From Dechloromonas sp. UBA6271 (GTDB lineage Bacteria; Pseudomonadota; Gammaproteobacteria; Burkholderiales; Rhodocyclaceae): DNA of 64,000 bases. A program made the position numbers and the translations under genes. The DNA lies in NCBI GenBank assembly GCA_002440665.1, contig DJUX01000015.1, positions 1 to 64,000 of the forward strand, in the 5' to 3' direction. Positions 52,149 to 60,386 of the stretch are shown in pieces. The notes under the pieces were generated by a model. The model had not been told where the DNA came from. It ran no database searches and saw only the letters and a program-made list of their open reading frames with translations. Each line of letters opens with the position of its first letter. Within the stretch, counting starts at the first letter, position 1.

Positions 52149-52412
52149 ATGAGCGGATTTGAACATTATCAGCGAGAACTGGCCGATCTGGATCATGAGA
52201 TTCGCCATTACGCGGCAGTCTGTGGCGTCGACCTCGCCAATCGTGGCGAAATCGAGGCCTGCCTGCGCATTCACCACGACACGTGGGCGGCAGACAAGGC
52301 CCGTGAAACGCTGCATGGCCTGTTGATCCTGCGCATCAAGCTGGAGACGGAAATGATCGAGCTGGGCTTCTCGCCGCCGCCGCTCGTTGCGCCGCTGTCC
52401 ACGGCGGAATAG
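52149..52412 (+). CDS. Small helical protein of unknown function
   Basis: The 87-aa protein (MSGFEHYQRELADLDHEI at the start) looks all helical and is soluble, with HHDTWAADKARETLHGLLILRIKLETEMIELGF in the middle. I do not recognise it. It begins 28 bp from the divergent 512-aa gene. The open frame extends upstream through that gene on the other strand, but that part is shadow; the ATG at 52149 is the natural start. Confidence 0.6.
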   Translation: MSGFEHYQRELADLDHEIRHYAAVCGVDLANRGEIEACLRIHHDTWAADKARETLHGLLILRIKLETEMIELGFSPPPLVAPLSTAE

Positions 52413-52588
52413 GTCGCCGCCGGCGCGGTCCGGCGTTGCTGATCCAAGGAAATGAGGCGCTGACCGACCAAGGGTCAGGCCGTGCACATTGCGCACATGG
52501 GCTGCCAAGCATCGACGGAGGCCTCCCATGACCATCCTTGATTGCTGCGCTGACGTTCGCTGTCTGCCGACTTGAACCTGTCCGGTGC

Positions 52589-53068
52589 TCAGGCGCGAAT
52601 CGTAATGGCCGCTACCGGGCAGGGCGCGACGCAGGCGCCGCAGCCGGTGCATAGTTCCAGGTCGACTTCGGGCAGCGGGCTGCCGCCGAGACGCGGCTGG
52701 AAGCGGATCGCGCGGACGTCGCAGAAATCGCCGCAGACGCGGCATTCGACGCCCTTGTGCGGCAGGCAGGTCGGGCCGATGATGGCCTTGAGGGGCCAGG
52801 GCGACTGCCCTTCGCTACGGGTCAGGGCGCGCGGCTTGCAGGCGCTGACGCAGTCGCCGCAGAAGGTGCAGGCGCCACGCGTGAAATCGATGGTCGGAAA
52901 ACCACCGTCGCCGGCGACGATGATGTGTTCCGGGCAGGCGCCAAAGCAGTCGTTGCAGCGCGTGCAGCAGTCGGTAAACTCAGCTTCGGCCAAGGCCCAG
53001 GGCGGGCGGATTTCGGCCTTCGGGCGCGGTCGACCGCGAAAGAACCCCCGCCGGCTGGCATCGACCAT
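52589..53068 (-). CDS. napF: Ferredoxin-type protein NapF
   Basis: The 159-aa protein has four Cys clusters: CCTRCNDCFGACP, CTFCGDCVSACKP, a variant group with CRVCGDFC, and CTGCGACVAPCP, for several 4Fe-4S centres. The N terminus has the basic segment SRRGFFRGRPRP typical of NapF. NapF helps assemble periplasmic nitrate reductase NapA in the cytoplasm. It follows ccmI by 3 bp on the same strand, so it is expressed with cytochrome c maturation genes. The other nap genes are not in the window. Confidence 0.9.
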   Translation of the reverse strand: MVDASRRGFFRGRPRPKAEIRPPWALAEAEFTDCCTRCNDCFGACPEHIIVAGDGGFPTIDFTRGACTFCGDCVSACKPRALTRSEGQSPWPLKAIIGPTCLPHKGVECRVCGDFCDVRAIRFQPRLGGSPLPEVDLELCTGCGACVAPCPVAAITIRA

Positions 53069-53071
53069 GCC

Positions 53072-53917
53072 TCAGCCGCCGGCTTTCATCTTGTCGATGC
53101 CGCTGCGCAGCATCTGGTCGATCTCCGAACCCGGCTCGACCTGCGGCAGCAGGGCTTCCCAATAGGCGATGCCTTTCTTGTTGTCGCCGGCTTCCATGGC
53201 CGCGGCGCCGGCGAGGAACAGCGCGTGGGCGTTTTGCGGGTCGAGTTTCAGCGCGCGCTCGATCAGTTGCGCCGGCTTGCCCTTGAGCCCCTTGCCGGCG
53301 GCCATGGCGATGGTTTCGGCGTAGCTGGCCAGCAGCTCGGGGTCGTCGTTGATGACTTTCTCGGCCTTGCCGTAAGCCTCGGCGGCTTCCTCATAGCGGC
53401 CCATGGTTTTGTACGAGCGCGCCAGCATCAGCCAGCCCTGCATGTCGTCCGGGTTGGCCTTCATTTTTTCCGCAAGGCTGGCGACCATGCCGCTGATCTG
53501 TTCCGCTGTCATCTTGGGCGGGGCGCTGGTCTGCATCGGGTCGAGCGCCTGCGGTTTGCCGAGCATGCCGTAGCCGAGCAGGGCCAGTACCGGCAGCAGC
53601 AGCAGGATGGCGATGGCGGTCTTGCGGCTGGGAGCGTGACTGGCCGGCGCGGCTTTCATCGCCGCGGCATCCGGTTCGACGTCTTCGAGCAGGCGGCGCT
53701 GCAGTTCGCGCCGGGCTTGTTCGAAATCGGCGTCGGCGAGCATACCCTCGGTTTTCTCGGTTTCCAGTTCTTTCAACTGGTCGCGGAAGATGGCGATGTT
53801 GGCTTCCTTGCGGTCGGCCCTCGGTTTAGGTGCGCGCAGGCCGAGCCACAACGGCGGCAAAATGAAGGCGGCGACCACCACGATCAACAGGGTGGCGAAG
53901 ATGGCGAACTGGGTCAT
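53072..53917 (-). CDS. ccmI: Cytochrome c maturation protein CcmI
   Basis: The 281-aa protein has an N-terminal membrane helix (FAIFATLLIVVVAAFILPPLWLGL), a short cytoplasmic loop with NIAIFRDQLKELETEKTEGMLADADFEQARREL, a second helix (AIAILLLLPVLALLGYGML), and a periplasmic TPR part (GWLMLARSYKTMGRYEEAAEAYGKA). CcmI binds apocytochrome c and presents it to CcmF/CcmH. The ATG at 53917 overlaps the ccmH stop by 4 bp. Confidence 0.93.
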   Translation of the reverse strand: MTQFAIFATLLIVVVAAFILPPLWLGLRAPKPRADRKEANIAIFRDQLKELETEKTEGMLADADFEQARRELQRRLLEDVEPDAAAMKAAPASHAPSRKTAIAILLLLPVLALLGYGMLGKPQALDPMQTSAPPKMTAEQISGMVASLAEKMKANPDDMQGWLMLARSYKTMGRYEEAAEAYGKAEKVINDDPELLASYAETIAMAAGKGLKGKPAQLIERALKLDPQNAHALFLAGAAAMEAGDNKKGIAYWEALLPQVEPGSEIDQMLRSGIDKMKAGG

Positions 53918-54387
53918 TTCGGGTTGATTTCCTTGAGCAGCGCGTCGGCGCGGCTGGTCTCGTCGGCGGAGAGTGGCTGGTCGTCGGCGATGCGCGTGGC
54001 GCGCCGGCGCAGGTAGCGGATCAGCACGAAGAGGCCAAGCAGCATCAGCGCCACAGGGCCGCCCCACAGCAGCAGCGTGATGCCCTTGACCGGCGGCCGG
54101 TAGAGCACGAAATCGCCGTAGCGGACGACCATGAAGTCGATGATTTCCTTGTCGCTCTTGCCATCCTTGATCATGCCGCGGATTTCGCGGCGCAGATCCT
54201 GGGCGAGTTCGGCGTTGGAGTCGGCGATGGTCTGGTTCTGGCAGACCAGGCAGCGCAGTTCGGTGGACAAATCCTGCAGGCGCTTTTCGGCTACCGGATC
54301 GGCGGCAAGCGCGGCTTCATTGACTTCCGAGGCGATGGCTACGGTCGACCCCAGAAAAAGGGCAAAAATCAGGGCGCGGGCGATCAT
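53914..54387 (-). CDS. ccmH: Cytochrome c maturation protein CcmH
   Basis: The 157-aa protein has a signal peptide (MIARALIFALFLGSTVAIA), the redox motif LRCLVCQNQ (LRCxxC), and a C-terminal membrane helix (LLLWGGPVALMLLGLFVLIRYL). It reduces the apocytochrome heme-binding cysteines together with CcmG. The frame stays open upstream, but the true start is 54387, overlapping ccmG by 4 bp. Confidence 0.95.
   Translation of the reverse strand: MIARALIFALFLGSTVAIASEVNEAALAADPVAEKRLQDLSTELRCLVCQNQTIADSNAELAQDLRREIRGMIKDGKSDKEIIDFMVVRYGDFVLYRPPVKGITLLLWGGPVALMLLGLFVLIRYLRRRATRIADDQPLSADETSRADALLKEINPK
54340..54369 (+). repeat. Dispersed motif copy (TACGGTCGAC)
   Basis: The core at 54340-54349 is followed by GAAAAAG and CAAAAAT tracts about 9 bases apart. 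It lies antisense within the start of ccmH. Confidence 0.5.
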
Positions 54388-54968
54388 TTGTTCAACTCCG
54401 CCAGTAGCGGCATGATCTTCTGGCCGAGGACATCGGGGGTGATCGGGCCGGTGTGCTTCATGCGGATGATGCCGGCCTTGTCGACGACGTAGGTTTCCGG
54501 CACGCCATAGACGCCGTAGTCGATGCCGACGCGGCCGTCGAGGTCCATCACGGTCAGCTTGTACGGATCGCCGTGCTGGCTGAGCCAGGCGTTGGCGCGC
54601 TGGAAGGCGAGTTTCTTCTCGTCGTCGGCCGCCATCTTGCTCATGTCGAAGCCGCCGTCGCCACGCACTTCCTTGTAGTTGAGGCCGATGACCGGCACGT
54701 CGACCTTCTTCGAGAATTCGACGAGGATCGGGTGCTCGGCGCGGCAGGAAACGCACCACGAGGCCCAGACGTTGAGCAGCCAGACCTTGCCCTGCATGTC
54801 CCTGGGGCAAAGGGTCTTGTCCGGCGTCGCCAGCACGTTCAGGTTGAAGGCGGGGGCCGGCTTGCCGACCAGCGGCGACGGCACGTCGCGCGGGTTGAGG
54901 TTGAGGCCGACGGCGAGCAGGACGACGAGGGCGGCGAAGGCGCCGAGAATCCAGTAATAACGGTTCAT
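54384..54968 (-). CDS. ccmG: Thiol:disulfide oxidoreductase CcmG/DsbE
   Basis: The 194-aa thioredoxin-like protein is anchored by an N-terminal helix (YYWILGAFAALVVLLAVGL) and has the active site WASWCVSCRAEHP near residue 80 and the cis-Pro region GVPETYVVD. The family typically has WCxxC, here WCVSC. It reduces CcmH or the apocytochrome in the periplasm. Start 54968, overlapping ccmF by 4 bp. Confidence 0.95.
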   Translation of the reverse strand: MNRYYWILGAFAALVVLLAVGLNLNPRDVPSPLVGKPAPAFNLNVLATPDKTLCPRDMQGKVWLLNVWASWCVSCRAEHPILVEFSKKVDVPVIGLNYKEVRGDGGFDMSKMAADDEKKLAFQRANAWLSQHGDPYKLTVMDLDGRVGIDYGVYGVPETYVVDKAGIIRMKHTGPITPDVLGQKIMPLLAELNK

Positions 54969-56959
54969 GCTTGTTGGCTTCCTGCCGGGGTGGTGACCGC
55001 TGCCGCAGCGCGGGATTTGACGCGATAGCGGCGATCGAGGATGGTCAGCAGGCCGCCCAGCGCCATCAGTACGCAGCCGCCCCAGATCCAGTCGACGAAG
55101 GGTTTGTAATAGACACGCACCGCCCACTCGCCTTCCGGCTTGTCGCGGTCGATCGGCTCGCCGAGCGAGACATAGGCGTCGCGCAGGAAACCGGCGTCGA
55201 TGGCGGCTTCGGTCATCGGCATGCCGGACGAAGCATAGTTGCGCTTTTCCGGGTTCATCTTGCGCTGGAATTTGCCGTCAACCGCGAGATCGAAATCGCC
55301 CTGCGCCGCTACGTAGTTCGGGCCTTCGACCGTCCGGACGCCGTTGAAGGTGAAGTGATAGCCGGCGACGTCGACGCTTTCGCCGGGCGCCATCTTGACG
55401 TCTTTCTCTTCCTGGAAACTGCTGACCATGGTGACGCCGACAACGAAGACGGCAATGCCGATATGGGCCAGATGCATGCCGAAGAAGTGGCGCGGCTGCT
55501 TCAGCGCGGTGCTCAGGAAGGACCGGCCGGCGCGCGTGTGCTGGACGCGCTCGACGAAGTTGAGAAGGGCGGTAGAGACGATCCACGTCGCCAGCAGCAG
55601 GCCGAGTGCGGTCAACGCCGACCAGCTGCCGTAAACCAGCGGCAGGGCGATGGCGACGATGACCGCCGGGATCAGCGCCCAGCGTACGGCGCGGGTGATT
55701 TCGGGAATCGAGGCTTCCTTCCAGCGGGCGAAGGGGGCGACGCCCATCAGGAACAGGATTGGCGTCATGACCGGTACGAAGACGGCGTTGAAGTACGGCG
55801 GGCCGACCGAGATCTTGCCGACGCCGAGCGCGTCGATCAGCAGCGGATAGAGCGTACCGAGCAAGACGGTGGCGCAGGCGACGACGAGCAGCACGTTGTT
55901 GGTCAGCAGCAGCGATTCGCGCGAAACCAGCGCAAAGCGGCCGCCCAGCCCGACCTTCGGCGCGCGCCAGGCGAACAGCGCGAGCGAGGTGCCGATCACG
56001 GCGACCAGGAAGATCAGGATGAAAATGCCGCGCCGTGGATCGGTGGCGAAGGCATGGACCGAGGTCAGCACGCCGGAACGGACGAGGAAGGTGCCGAGCA
56101 GCGACAGCGAGAAGGCGGAGATCGCCAGCAGCACCGTCCAGTTCTTGAAGCTGCCGCGCTTTTCGGTGACCGCCAGCGAGTGGATCAGCGCCGTGCCGAC
56201 CAGCCAGGGCATGAACGAGGCGTTTTCGACCGGATCCCAGAACCACCAGCCGCCCCAGCCCAGTTCGTAATAGGCCCACCACGAACCCATGGCGATGCCC
56301 AGCGTCAGGAAACACCAGGCGGCCATCGTCCACGGCCGCGACCAGCGCGCCCAGGCGGCGTCGAGCTGACCGGAAAGCAGCGCGGCGATGGCGAAGGCGA
56401 AGGCCACCGAGAAGCCGACATAGCCCATGTAGAGCAGCGGCGGGTGAATGACCAGCCCCGGATCCTGCAACAACGGGTTGAGGTCGCGCCCTTCGGCGGC
56501 GCCCGGCAGCAGGCGCTCGAACGGGCTGGAGGTGATCAGGATGAACAGCAGGAAGCCGAAGGCGACCAGCCCCAAGGTGCCGAGGACGCGGGCGACCATC
56601 GCTTCCGGCAACTGGCGCGACAGCATGGCGACGCCGAAGGCCCACCAGGTCAGCATCAGCATCCACAACAGCAGCGAGCCTTCGTGGCCGCCCCAGACGG
56701 CGGCGACGCGGTATTGCAGCGGCAGCAGCGAGTTCGAGTGCTGGGCGACATAAACGACCGAGAAATCGTTGCTGACGAAGGCCTGCGTCAGACAGGCGAA
56801 GGAGAAGGTGACAAGCAGCGCCAGCGCCGAAGCGGCCGGTCGGGCGACGGCAACCCAGGCCATGCGGTTCTGGTGGGCGCCGATCAGCGGCAGCGTGCCA
56901 AGGATCAGGGCGACCAACGCGGCGAGGATGAGGGCGAAATGGCCGAGTTCGGGGATCAT
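54965..56959 (-). CDS. ccmF: Heme lyase CcmF
   Basis: The 664-aa membrane protein has about 15 helices and the tryptophan-rich heme-handling motif WGGWWFWDPVENASFMPWL near residue 230 (the WWD domain). It also carries the landmarks GSWWAYYELGWGGWW and a C-terminal periplasmic region (residues 510-620) before the last helix. CcmF joins heme to apocytochrome c. It has the usual family length and lies in the ccm operon 2 bp from ccmE. Confidence 0.97.
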   Translation of the reverse strand: MIPELGHFALILAALVALILGTLPLIGAHQNRMAWVAVARPAASALALLVTFSFACLTQAFVSNDFSVVYVAQHSNSLLPLQYRVAAVWGGHEGSLLLWMLMLTWWAFGVAMLSRQLPEAMVARVLGTLGLVAFGFLLFILITSSPFERLLPGAAEGRDLNPLLQDPGLVIHPPLLYMGYVGFSVAFAFAIAALLSGQLDAAWARWSRPWTMAAWCFLTLGIAMGSWWAYYELGWGGWWFWDPVENASFMPWLVGTALIHSLAVTEKRGSFKNWTVLLAISAFSLSLLGTFLVRSGVLTSVHAFATDPRRGIFILIFLVAVIGTSLALFAWRAPKVGLGGRFALVSRESLLLTNNVLLVVACATVLLGTLYPLLIDALGVGKISVGPPYFNAVFVPVMTPILFLMGVAPFARWKEASIPEITRAVRWALIPAVIVAIALPLVYGSWSALTALGLLLATWIVSTALLNFVERVQHTRAGRSFLSTALKQPRHFFGMHLAHIGIAVFVVGVTMVSSFQEEKDVKMAPGESVDVAGYHFTFNGVRTVEGPNYVAAQGDFDLAVDGKFQRKMNPEKRNYASSGMPMTEAAIDAGFLRDAYVSLGEPIDRDKPEGEWAVRVYYKPFVDWIWGGCVLMALGGLLTILDRRYRVKSRAAAAVTTPAGSQQA

Positions 56960-56961
56960 GC

Positions 56962-57444
56962 TCAGTAGCTCGCTTTCGGCTGGCCGCCAGAGGACGGGGA
57001 CACATGCTTGTTGGCCGCCCGTGACTGGGCGTCATCGACGGCCTTGGCAGCTTCCGGCGGCATGTAGTTCTCGTCGTGCTTGGCCAGCACCTCGTTGGCG
57101 GTGAACGTGCCGGTGGGGGTCATTTTCCCTTGGGCGACCACGCCTTTGCCTTCCTTGAACAGGTCGGGCAGGATGCCCTTGTAATTCACGGTGATGTCCT
57201 TTTCGGTATCGGTGACGACGAAGGCGATGGTCACGCCATCGGCCTGGCGCTGCAGGCTGCCTTCCTTGACCATGCCGCCGATACGGAACACCTTGCCCTG
57301 CGGCGCTTTGCCGGCGGCGACGTCGGTCGGCGAAATATAGAGGGCGATGTTGCTGTTCAGCGCATTGAGCACCAGCGCGGCGATGATGCCGATGACGGCC
57401 AGTGCGCCGCCGATCAGCGCGAGTTTCTTGTGACGGGATTTCAT
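56962..57444 (-). CDS. ccmE: Heme chaperone CcmE
   Basis: The 160-aa protein has an N-terminal membrane anchor (KLALIGGALAVIGIIAALVLNAL), an OB-fold, and the C-terminal heme-binding motif LAKHDENYMPPE, whose histidine bonds heme covalently. CcmE carries heme from CcmC to CcmF. It overlaps ccmD by 4 bp. Confidence 0.97.
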   Translation of the reverse strand: MKSRHKKLALIGGALAVIGIIAALVLNALNSNIALYISPTDVAAGKAPQGKVFRIGGMVKEGSLQRQADGVTIAFVVTDTEKDITVNYKGILPDLFKEGKGVVAQGKMTPTGTFTANEVLAKHDENYMPPEAAKAVDDAQSRAANKHVSPSSGGQPKASY

Positions 57445-57641
57445 TCTGCGGTGTTCCTGTTTTCAGCGCGGGTTTCTGCTCTCATCTGGCGCTTCAGACG
57501 AGCAATGGTGGTCTTTCGATTGCGGGCGACCATGATCGGTTCAACGGTCATGATCAGGACGGTGACGCCGAAGGAGCCCCAGACGTAGAAGCCGTAGCCG
57601 CCCATGGCGAGAAAGTCGGAGAAACTGTTCCAGTGGATCAT
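57441..57641 (-). CDS. ccmD: Heme exporter small subunit CcmD
   Basis: The 66-aa protein has one membrane helix (GYGFYVWGSFGVTVLIMTVEPIMV) and a basic C-terminal tail, as in CcmD, which helps release holo-CcmE from CcmABC. The start is 57641 (MIHWNSFSDFLAMGGYGFYVW), overlapping ccmC by 4 bp; the longer upstream frame is shadow DNA over ccmC. Confidence 0.9.
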   Translation of the reverse strand: MIHWNSFSDFLAMGGYGFYVWGSFGVTVLIMTVEPIMVARNRKTTIARLKRQMRAETRAENRNTAE

Positions 57642-58396
57642 TTTTCGTCTCCGGCCGTTTTGTCCGCCAACTCGGCCTTGACCCAGTCGGTGTGGCGCTC
57701 GCGTTCGAGCATTATGGTGCGCACCCGCATGAAGGCGACGGCGATCGAATACATCCAGAAGCACATCGCCATCAGCAGCATGCCCCAGAGCATGGTTTCG
57801 GCCATCGACGACTTGTTCAGGTTGACGCTGGATCCCTGGTGCAGCGTGTTCCACCACTTCACCGAGAAATAGATGATCGGGATGTTGACGACGCCGACCA
57901 GCAGCAACAGGCCGCCGGCCTTGTCGGCGCGGCGCGCATCGTCGATCGCTGCGGTCAACGCCATATAACCGATATAAAGGAAAAGCAGGATCAGTTCGGA
58001 AGTCAGGCGCGCATCCCACACCCACCACGCGCCCCACATCGGCTTGCCCCACAGCGCGCCGGTCCACAGCGACAGGAAGGCCATCAGCGCGCCGGTCGGC
58101 GCCAGTGCCTGCGCCATCATGCCCGACAGGCGGGTGTTGAAGGCCAGCCCGATGGCCGCCCAGAAAGCCATCACCAGATAGATGAACATCGACATCCAGG
58201 ACGCCGGGACGTGGATGAAGATGATCCGGTAGCCCTCGCCCTGCTGGAAGTCGGTCGGCGCGACCAGCATGCCGAGATAGAGGCCGGCGAGGCCGAAAAC
58301 GACTGAAATGGCGGCGAAGTACGGAATCATTGCGCCGGCCAGCGGGTAGAACGTGGCCGGCGAGGCGAAGCGGTAGAGATTGAAACGGTCTTTCAT
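57638..58396 (-). CDS. ccmC: Heme exporter/heme-handling protein CcmC
   Basis: The 252-aa membrane protein has six helices and the WWD domain WGAWWVWDARLTSELIL near residue 125, with the heme-ligand histidines in HVPASWMSMFIY and WWNTLHQGSS. It loads heme on CcmE. The start is 58396, overlapping ccmB by 4 bp. A variant of the dispersed motif (TGCGGTCAAC, 57951-57960) lies antisense inside it. Confidence 0.96.
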   Translation of the reverse strand: MKDRFNLYRFASPATFYPLAGAMIPYFAAISVVFGLAGLYLGMLVAPTDFQQGEGYRIIFIHVPASWMSMFIYLVMAFWAAIGLAFNTRLSGMMAQALAPTGALMAFLSLWTGALWGKPMWGAWWVWDARLTSELILLFLYIGYMALTAAIDDARRADKAGGLLLLVGVVNIPIIYFSVKWWNTLHQGSSVNLNKSSMAETMLWGMLLMAMCFWMYSIAVAFMRVRTIMLERERHTDWVKAELADKTAGDEK

Positions 58397-59061
58397 TCGA
58401 GGGCGATCTTCAAGGCAGCGGCCGTCGCCCAGGGGGCGAAACCGACAGAGGCAAAAGTGATGGCGGCCAGCAGGGACAGATGACCCTCCCCCCCGAGACC
58501 GGTCACCGTCGCATCCACTGCGCCAGCGCCGAATATTAGCACCGGGATGTAGAGCGGCAGCACAAGCAGCGAAAGCAGCACGCCACCGCCACGCAGGCCG
58601 AGGGTCAGCGCCGCGCCGATGGCGCCGATGCCGGATAGCGCCGGGGTGCCGAGCAGAATGGCGCCGGTGAGGACGATCAGGGCGTCGGCGGAAAGATCGA
58701 ACTGAATGCCGAGGACCGGGGCGATCAGCGCCAGCGGCAGGCCGGAGACCAGCCAGTGAGCGATCACTTTGCCGGTGACGACCAGCCCCAGCGGGTGCGG
58801 GGCCAGCGCCAGTTGTTCCAGCGTGCCGTCGCGGTGGTCGTCGGCGAACAGCCGCGGCAGCGACAGCATGGTGGCGAGCAGGGCAGCGACCCACAGCACG
58901 CCGGGCGCGAGCTTTCTCAGCAAATCGGGTTCCGGGCCGATGCCGAGCGGGAACAGGCTGACGACGATGATGAAGAAGAACAGCGCCGAGACGATGTCCG
59001 CCTGCCGCCGCATGGCCAGTTTGAGATCGCGGCCGATCACCGCCGTGATGATCCTGAACAT
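58393..59061 (-). CDS. ccmB: Heme exporter membrane protein CcmB
   Basis: The 222-aa protein has six membrane helices. It shows the landmarks LPRLFADDHRDGTLEQLALAPHPL and GLRGGGVLLSLLVLPLYIPVLIFG, typical of CcmB. With CcmA and CcmC it forms the ABC-type complex needed to free holo-CcmE. It shares one base with the ccmA stop. Confidence 0.96.
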   Translation of the reverse strand: MFRIITAVIGRDLKLAMRRQADIVSALFFFIIVVSLFPLGIGPEPDLLRKLAPGVLWVAALLATMLSLPRLFADDHRDGTLEQLALAPHPLGLVVTGKVIAHWLVSGLPLALIAPVLGIQFDLSADALIVLTGAILLGTPALSGIGAIGAALTLGLRGGGVLLSLLVLPLYIPVLIFGAGAVDATVTGLGGEGHLSLLAAITFASVGFAPWATAAALKIALE

Positions 59062-59675
59062 CAGGAAAGACGCAATTCGCGCACGGTGCCGGCCGGGATG
59101 TTGACCAGCTGGTGGGTGGTCATCACCGCCAGGCCGCCGCGCTGCAGGTGGCCGGAAATGATGCCCGCCAGCCAGTCGACCGCAGCAGTGTCGAGGGCGA
59201 CGAAGGGTTCATCGAGAATCCACAGGGGGCGCTTCTCCTTGACCAGCCGCGCCAGCGCAACTCGCCGTTTCTGGCCCTGCGACAGGTATTTGCAGGCGAG
59301 ATCCTCACGCCCGGCGAGGCCGACCTGTTCCAGCGCGTCGAGCGCGTCGTCCTCGGAAAGATCCTCGTCGGCCAGGCGGGCGGCGGCGAGCAGGTTTTCC
59401 AGCGGCGTCAATTCTTCCTTGATGGCATTGAGGTGGCCGAGATAGCAGAGATCGGCGCGGAAATCGTCGCCCTGCGCCTTGATCGAGGTGCCCTGCCAGC
59501 GGATTTCGCCGGCTTCGGGCGGCAGCAGGCCGATCAGCATGCGCAGCAGACTCGTTTTGCCCGAGCCGTTCCTGCCCTGCAGATAGAGCAGTTCTCCGGC
59601 TTCCAACTTGAAGTTGAGGCCTGCGAACAGGCGGCGCTCGCCGCGCACGCATTCCAGATTGTCAGCTTCAAGCAT
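59061..59675 (-). CDS. ccmA: Heme exporter ATP-binding protein CcmA
   Basis: The 204-aa ABC ATPase has Walker A GRNGSGKTSLLRML near residue 35, the signature LSQGQKRRVALARL and Walker B LWILDEPFVALD, followed by TTHQ. CcmA energises release of holo-CcmE. It is the first gene of the ccm operon, and nine ccm genes follow in order, nearly all overlapping. Confidence 0.95.
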   Translation of the reverse strand: MLEADNLECVRGERRLFAGLNFKLEAGELLYLQGRNGSGKTSLLRMLIGLLPPEAGEIRWQGTSIKAQGDDFRADLCYLGHLNAIKEELTPLENLLAAARLADEDLSEDDALDALEQVGLAGREDLACKYLSQGQKRRVALARLVKEKRPLWILDEPFVALDTAAVDWLAGIISGHLQRGGLAVMTTHQLVNIPAGTVRELRLS

Positions 59676-59765
59676 CAGGGGAAAAACCGAAAGAAATCAG
59701 GCCCAAATTATGAACGCGCAAGTGTACCGGCAGATTGACGATCATCAAACAAATCGGGATAGAAA

Positions 59766-59790
59766 AACGGGGGCCGCAGCCCCCGTTTCG
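59766..59790 (-). terminator. Terminator after the mepK-like gene
   Basis: On the minus strand, ACGGGGGC-TGCG-GCCCCCGT followed by TTTTTC: a strong stem-loop 21 bp past the stop. It separates this gene from the ccm operon. Confidence 0.9.
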
Positions 59791-59810
59791 CTTGGTCTGA
59801 ATGGGCTGGA

Positions 59811-60368
59811 CTACCAATAGCGGAGCTTGCCGGTATCGACATGGACGAACTTGTCGCGGGGATAGAAGCCGACACCGCCGGCCTTCAGCGACATGGCGGC
59901 ATCGCGCAGGTCGGAAAGGGGGACGCCGGGAATGCGGATGTCGATGGCCTGGCCGTGCATGTGCAGGCTCTGCCGGGCGACGCCGCCGCCACGGGAGTTG
60001 CGCAGGTGCGAGTTGGTGGCGGCGCAACGGTAGCCGGAAATGACCTGGAACGCCTGGTCGCTGCCGAGTTCCTGGCGCGTCTTGAACAGCAGGTCGAACA
60101 ACTGCGGGTCGATGGTGCCGATTTCGCCCGAGTAATGATCGCGCAGGAAGCGGTTGAGCGTGATCAGCGCATCGGGAACGTAGTGGTTGCCGACGGCAAA
60201 GACGACCGAAAGGCGCTCGCCGGTATGGGTGTGATCGAAATCCAGGCTGCGCGCATTGGGCAGCGAAGCGAGTGCAGGTTTGGCAATCGGCAGGACGGCG
60301 CCGGCAACGGCAAGGCGGGCCGCGCGACTGAGAAACAGGCGGCGCGAGTGCTTATGAGAATTGGGCAT
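59811..60368 (-). CDS. mepK: DUF882/YcbK-type murein endopeptidase (MepK-like)
   Basis: The 185-aa protein starts with a twin-arginine-like signal (SRRLFLSRAARLAVAGAVLPIAKPALA) and has the M15-type zinc site: VISGYRCAATN, HMHGQAIDIRI (H and D ligands) and a final FVHVDTGKLRYW. MepK of E. coli cuts 3-3 peptidoglycan crosslinks made by L,D-transpeptidases. Here it directly follows an L,D-transpeptidase gene (18 bp), as ycbK follows ycbB in E. coli. It probably works in the periplasm. Confidence 0.9.
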   Translation of the reverse strand: MPNSHKHSRRLFLSRAARLAVAGAVLPIAKPALASLPNARSLDFDHTHTGERLSVVFAVGNHYVPDALITLNRFLRDHYSGEIGTIDPQLFDLLFKTRQELGSDQAFQVISGYRCAATNSHLRNSRGGGVARQSLHMHGQAIDIRIPGVPLSDLRDAAMSLKAGGVGFYPRDKFVHVDTGKLRYW

Positions 60369-60386
60369 TGCGGATCCAGCAAATAT

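Noticed and set aside
54971..56968. 665-codon plus-strand open frame
   Set aside because: It is antisense to ccmF. Its translation is Gln/Asp/Arg-rich low-complexity, typical of a GC-rich shadow frame.
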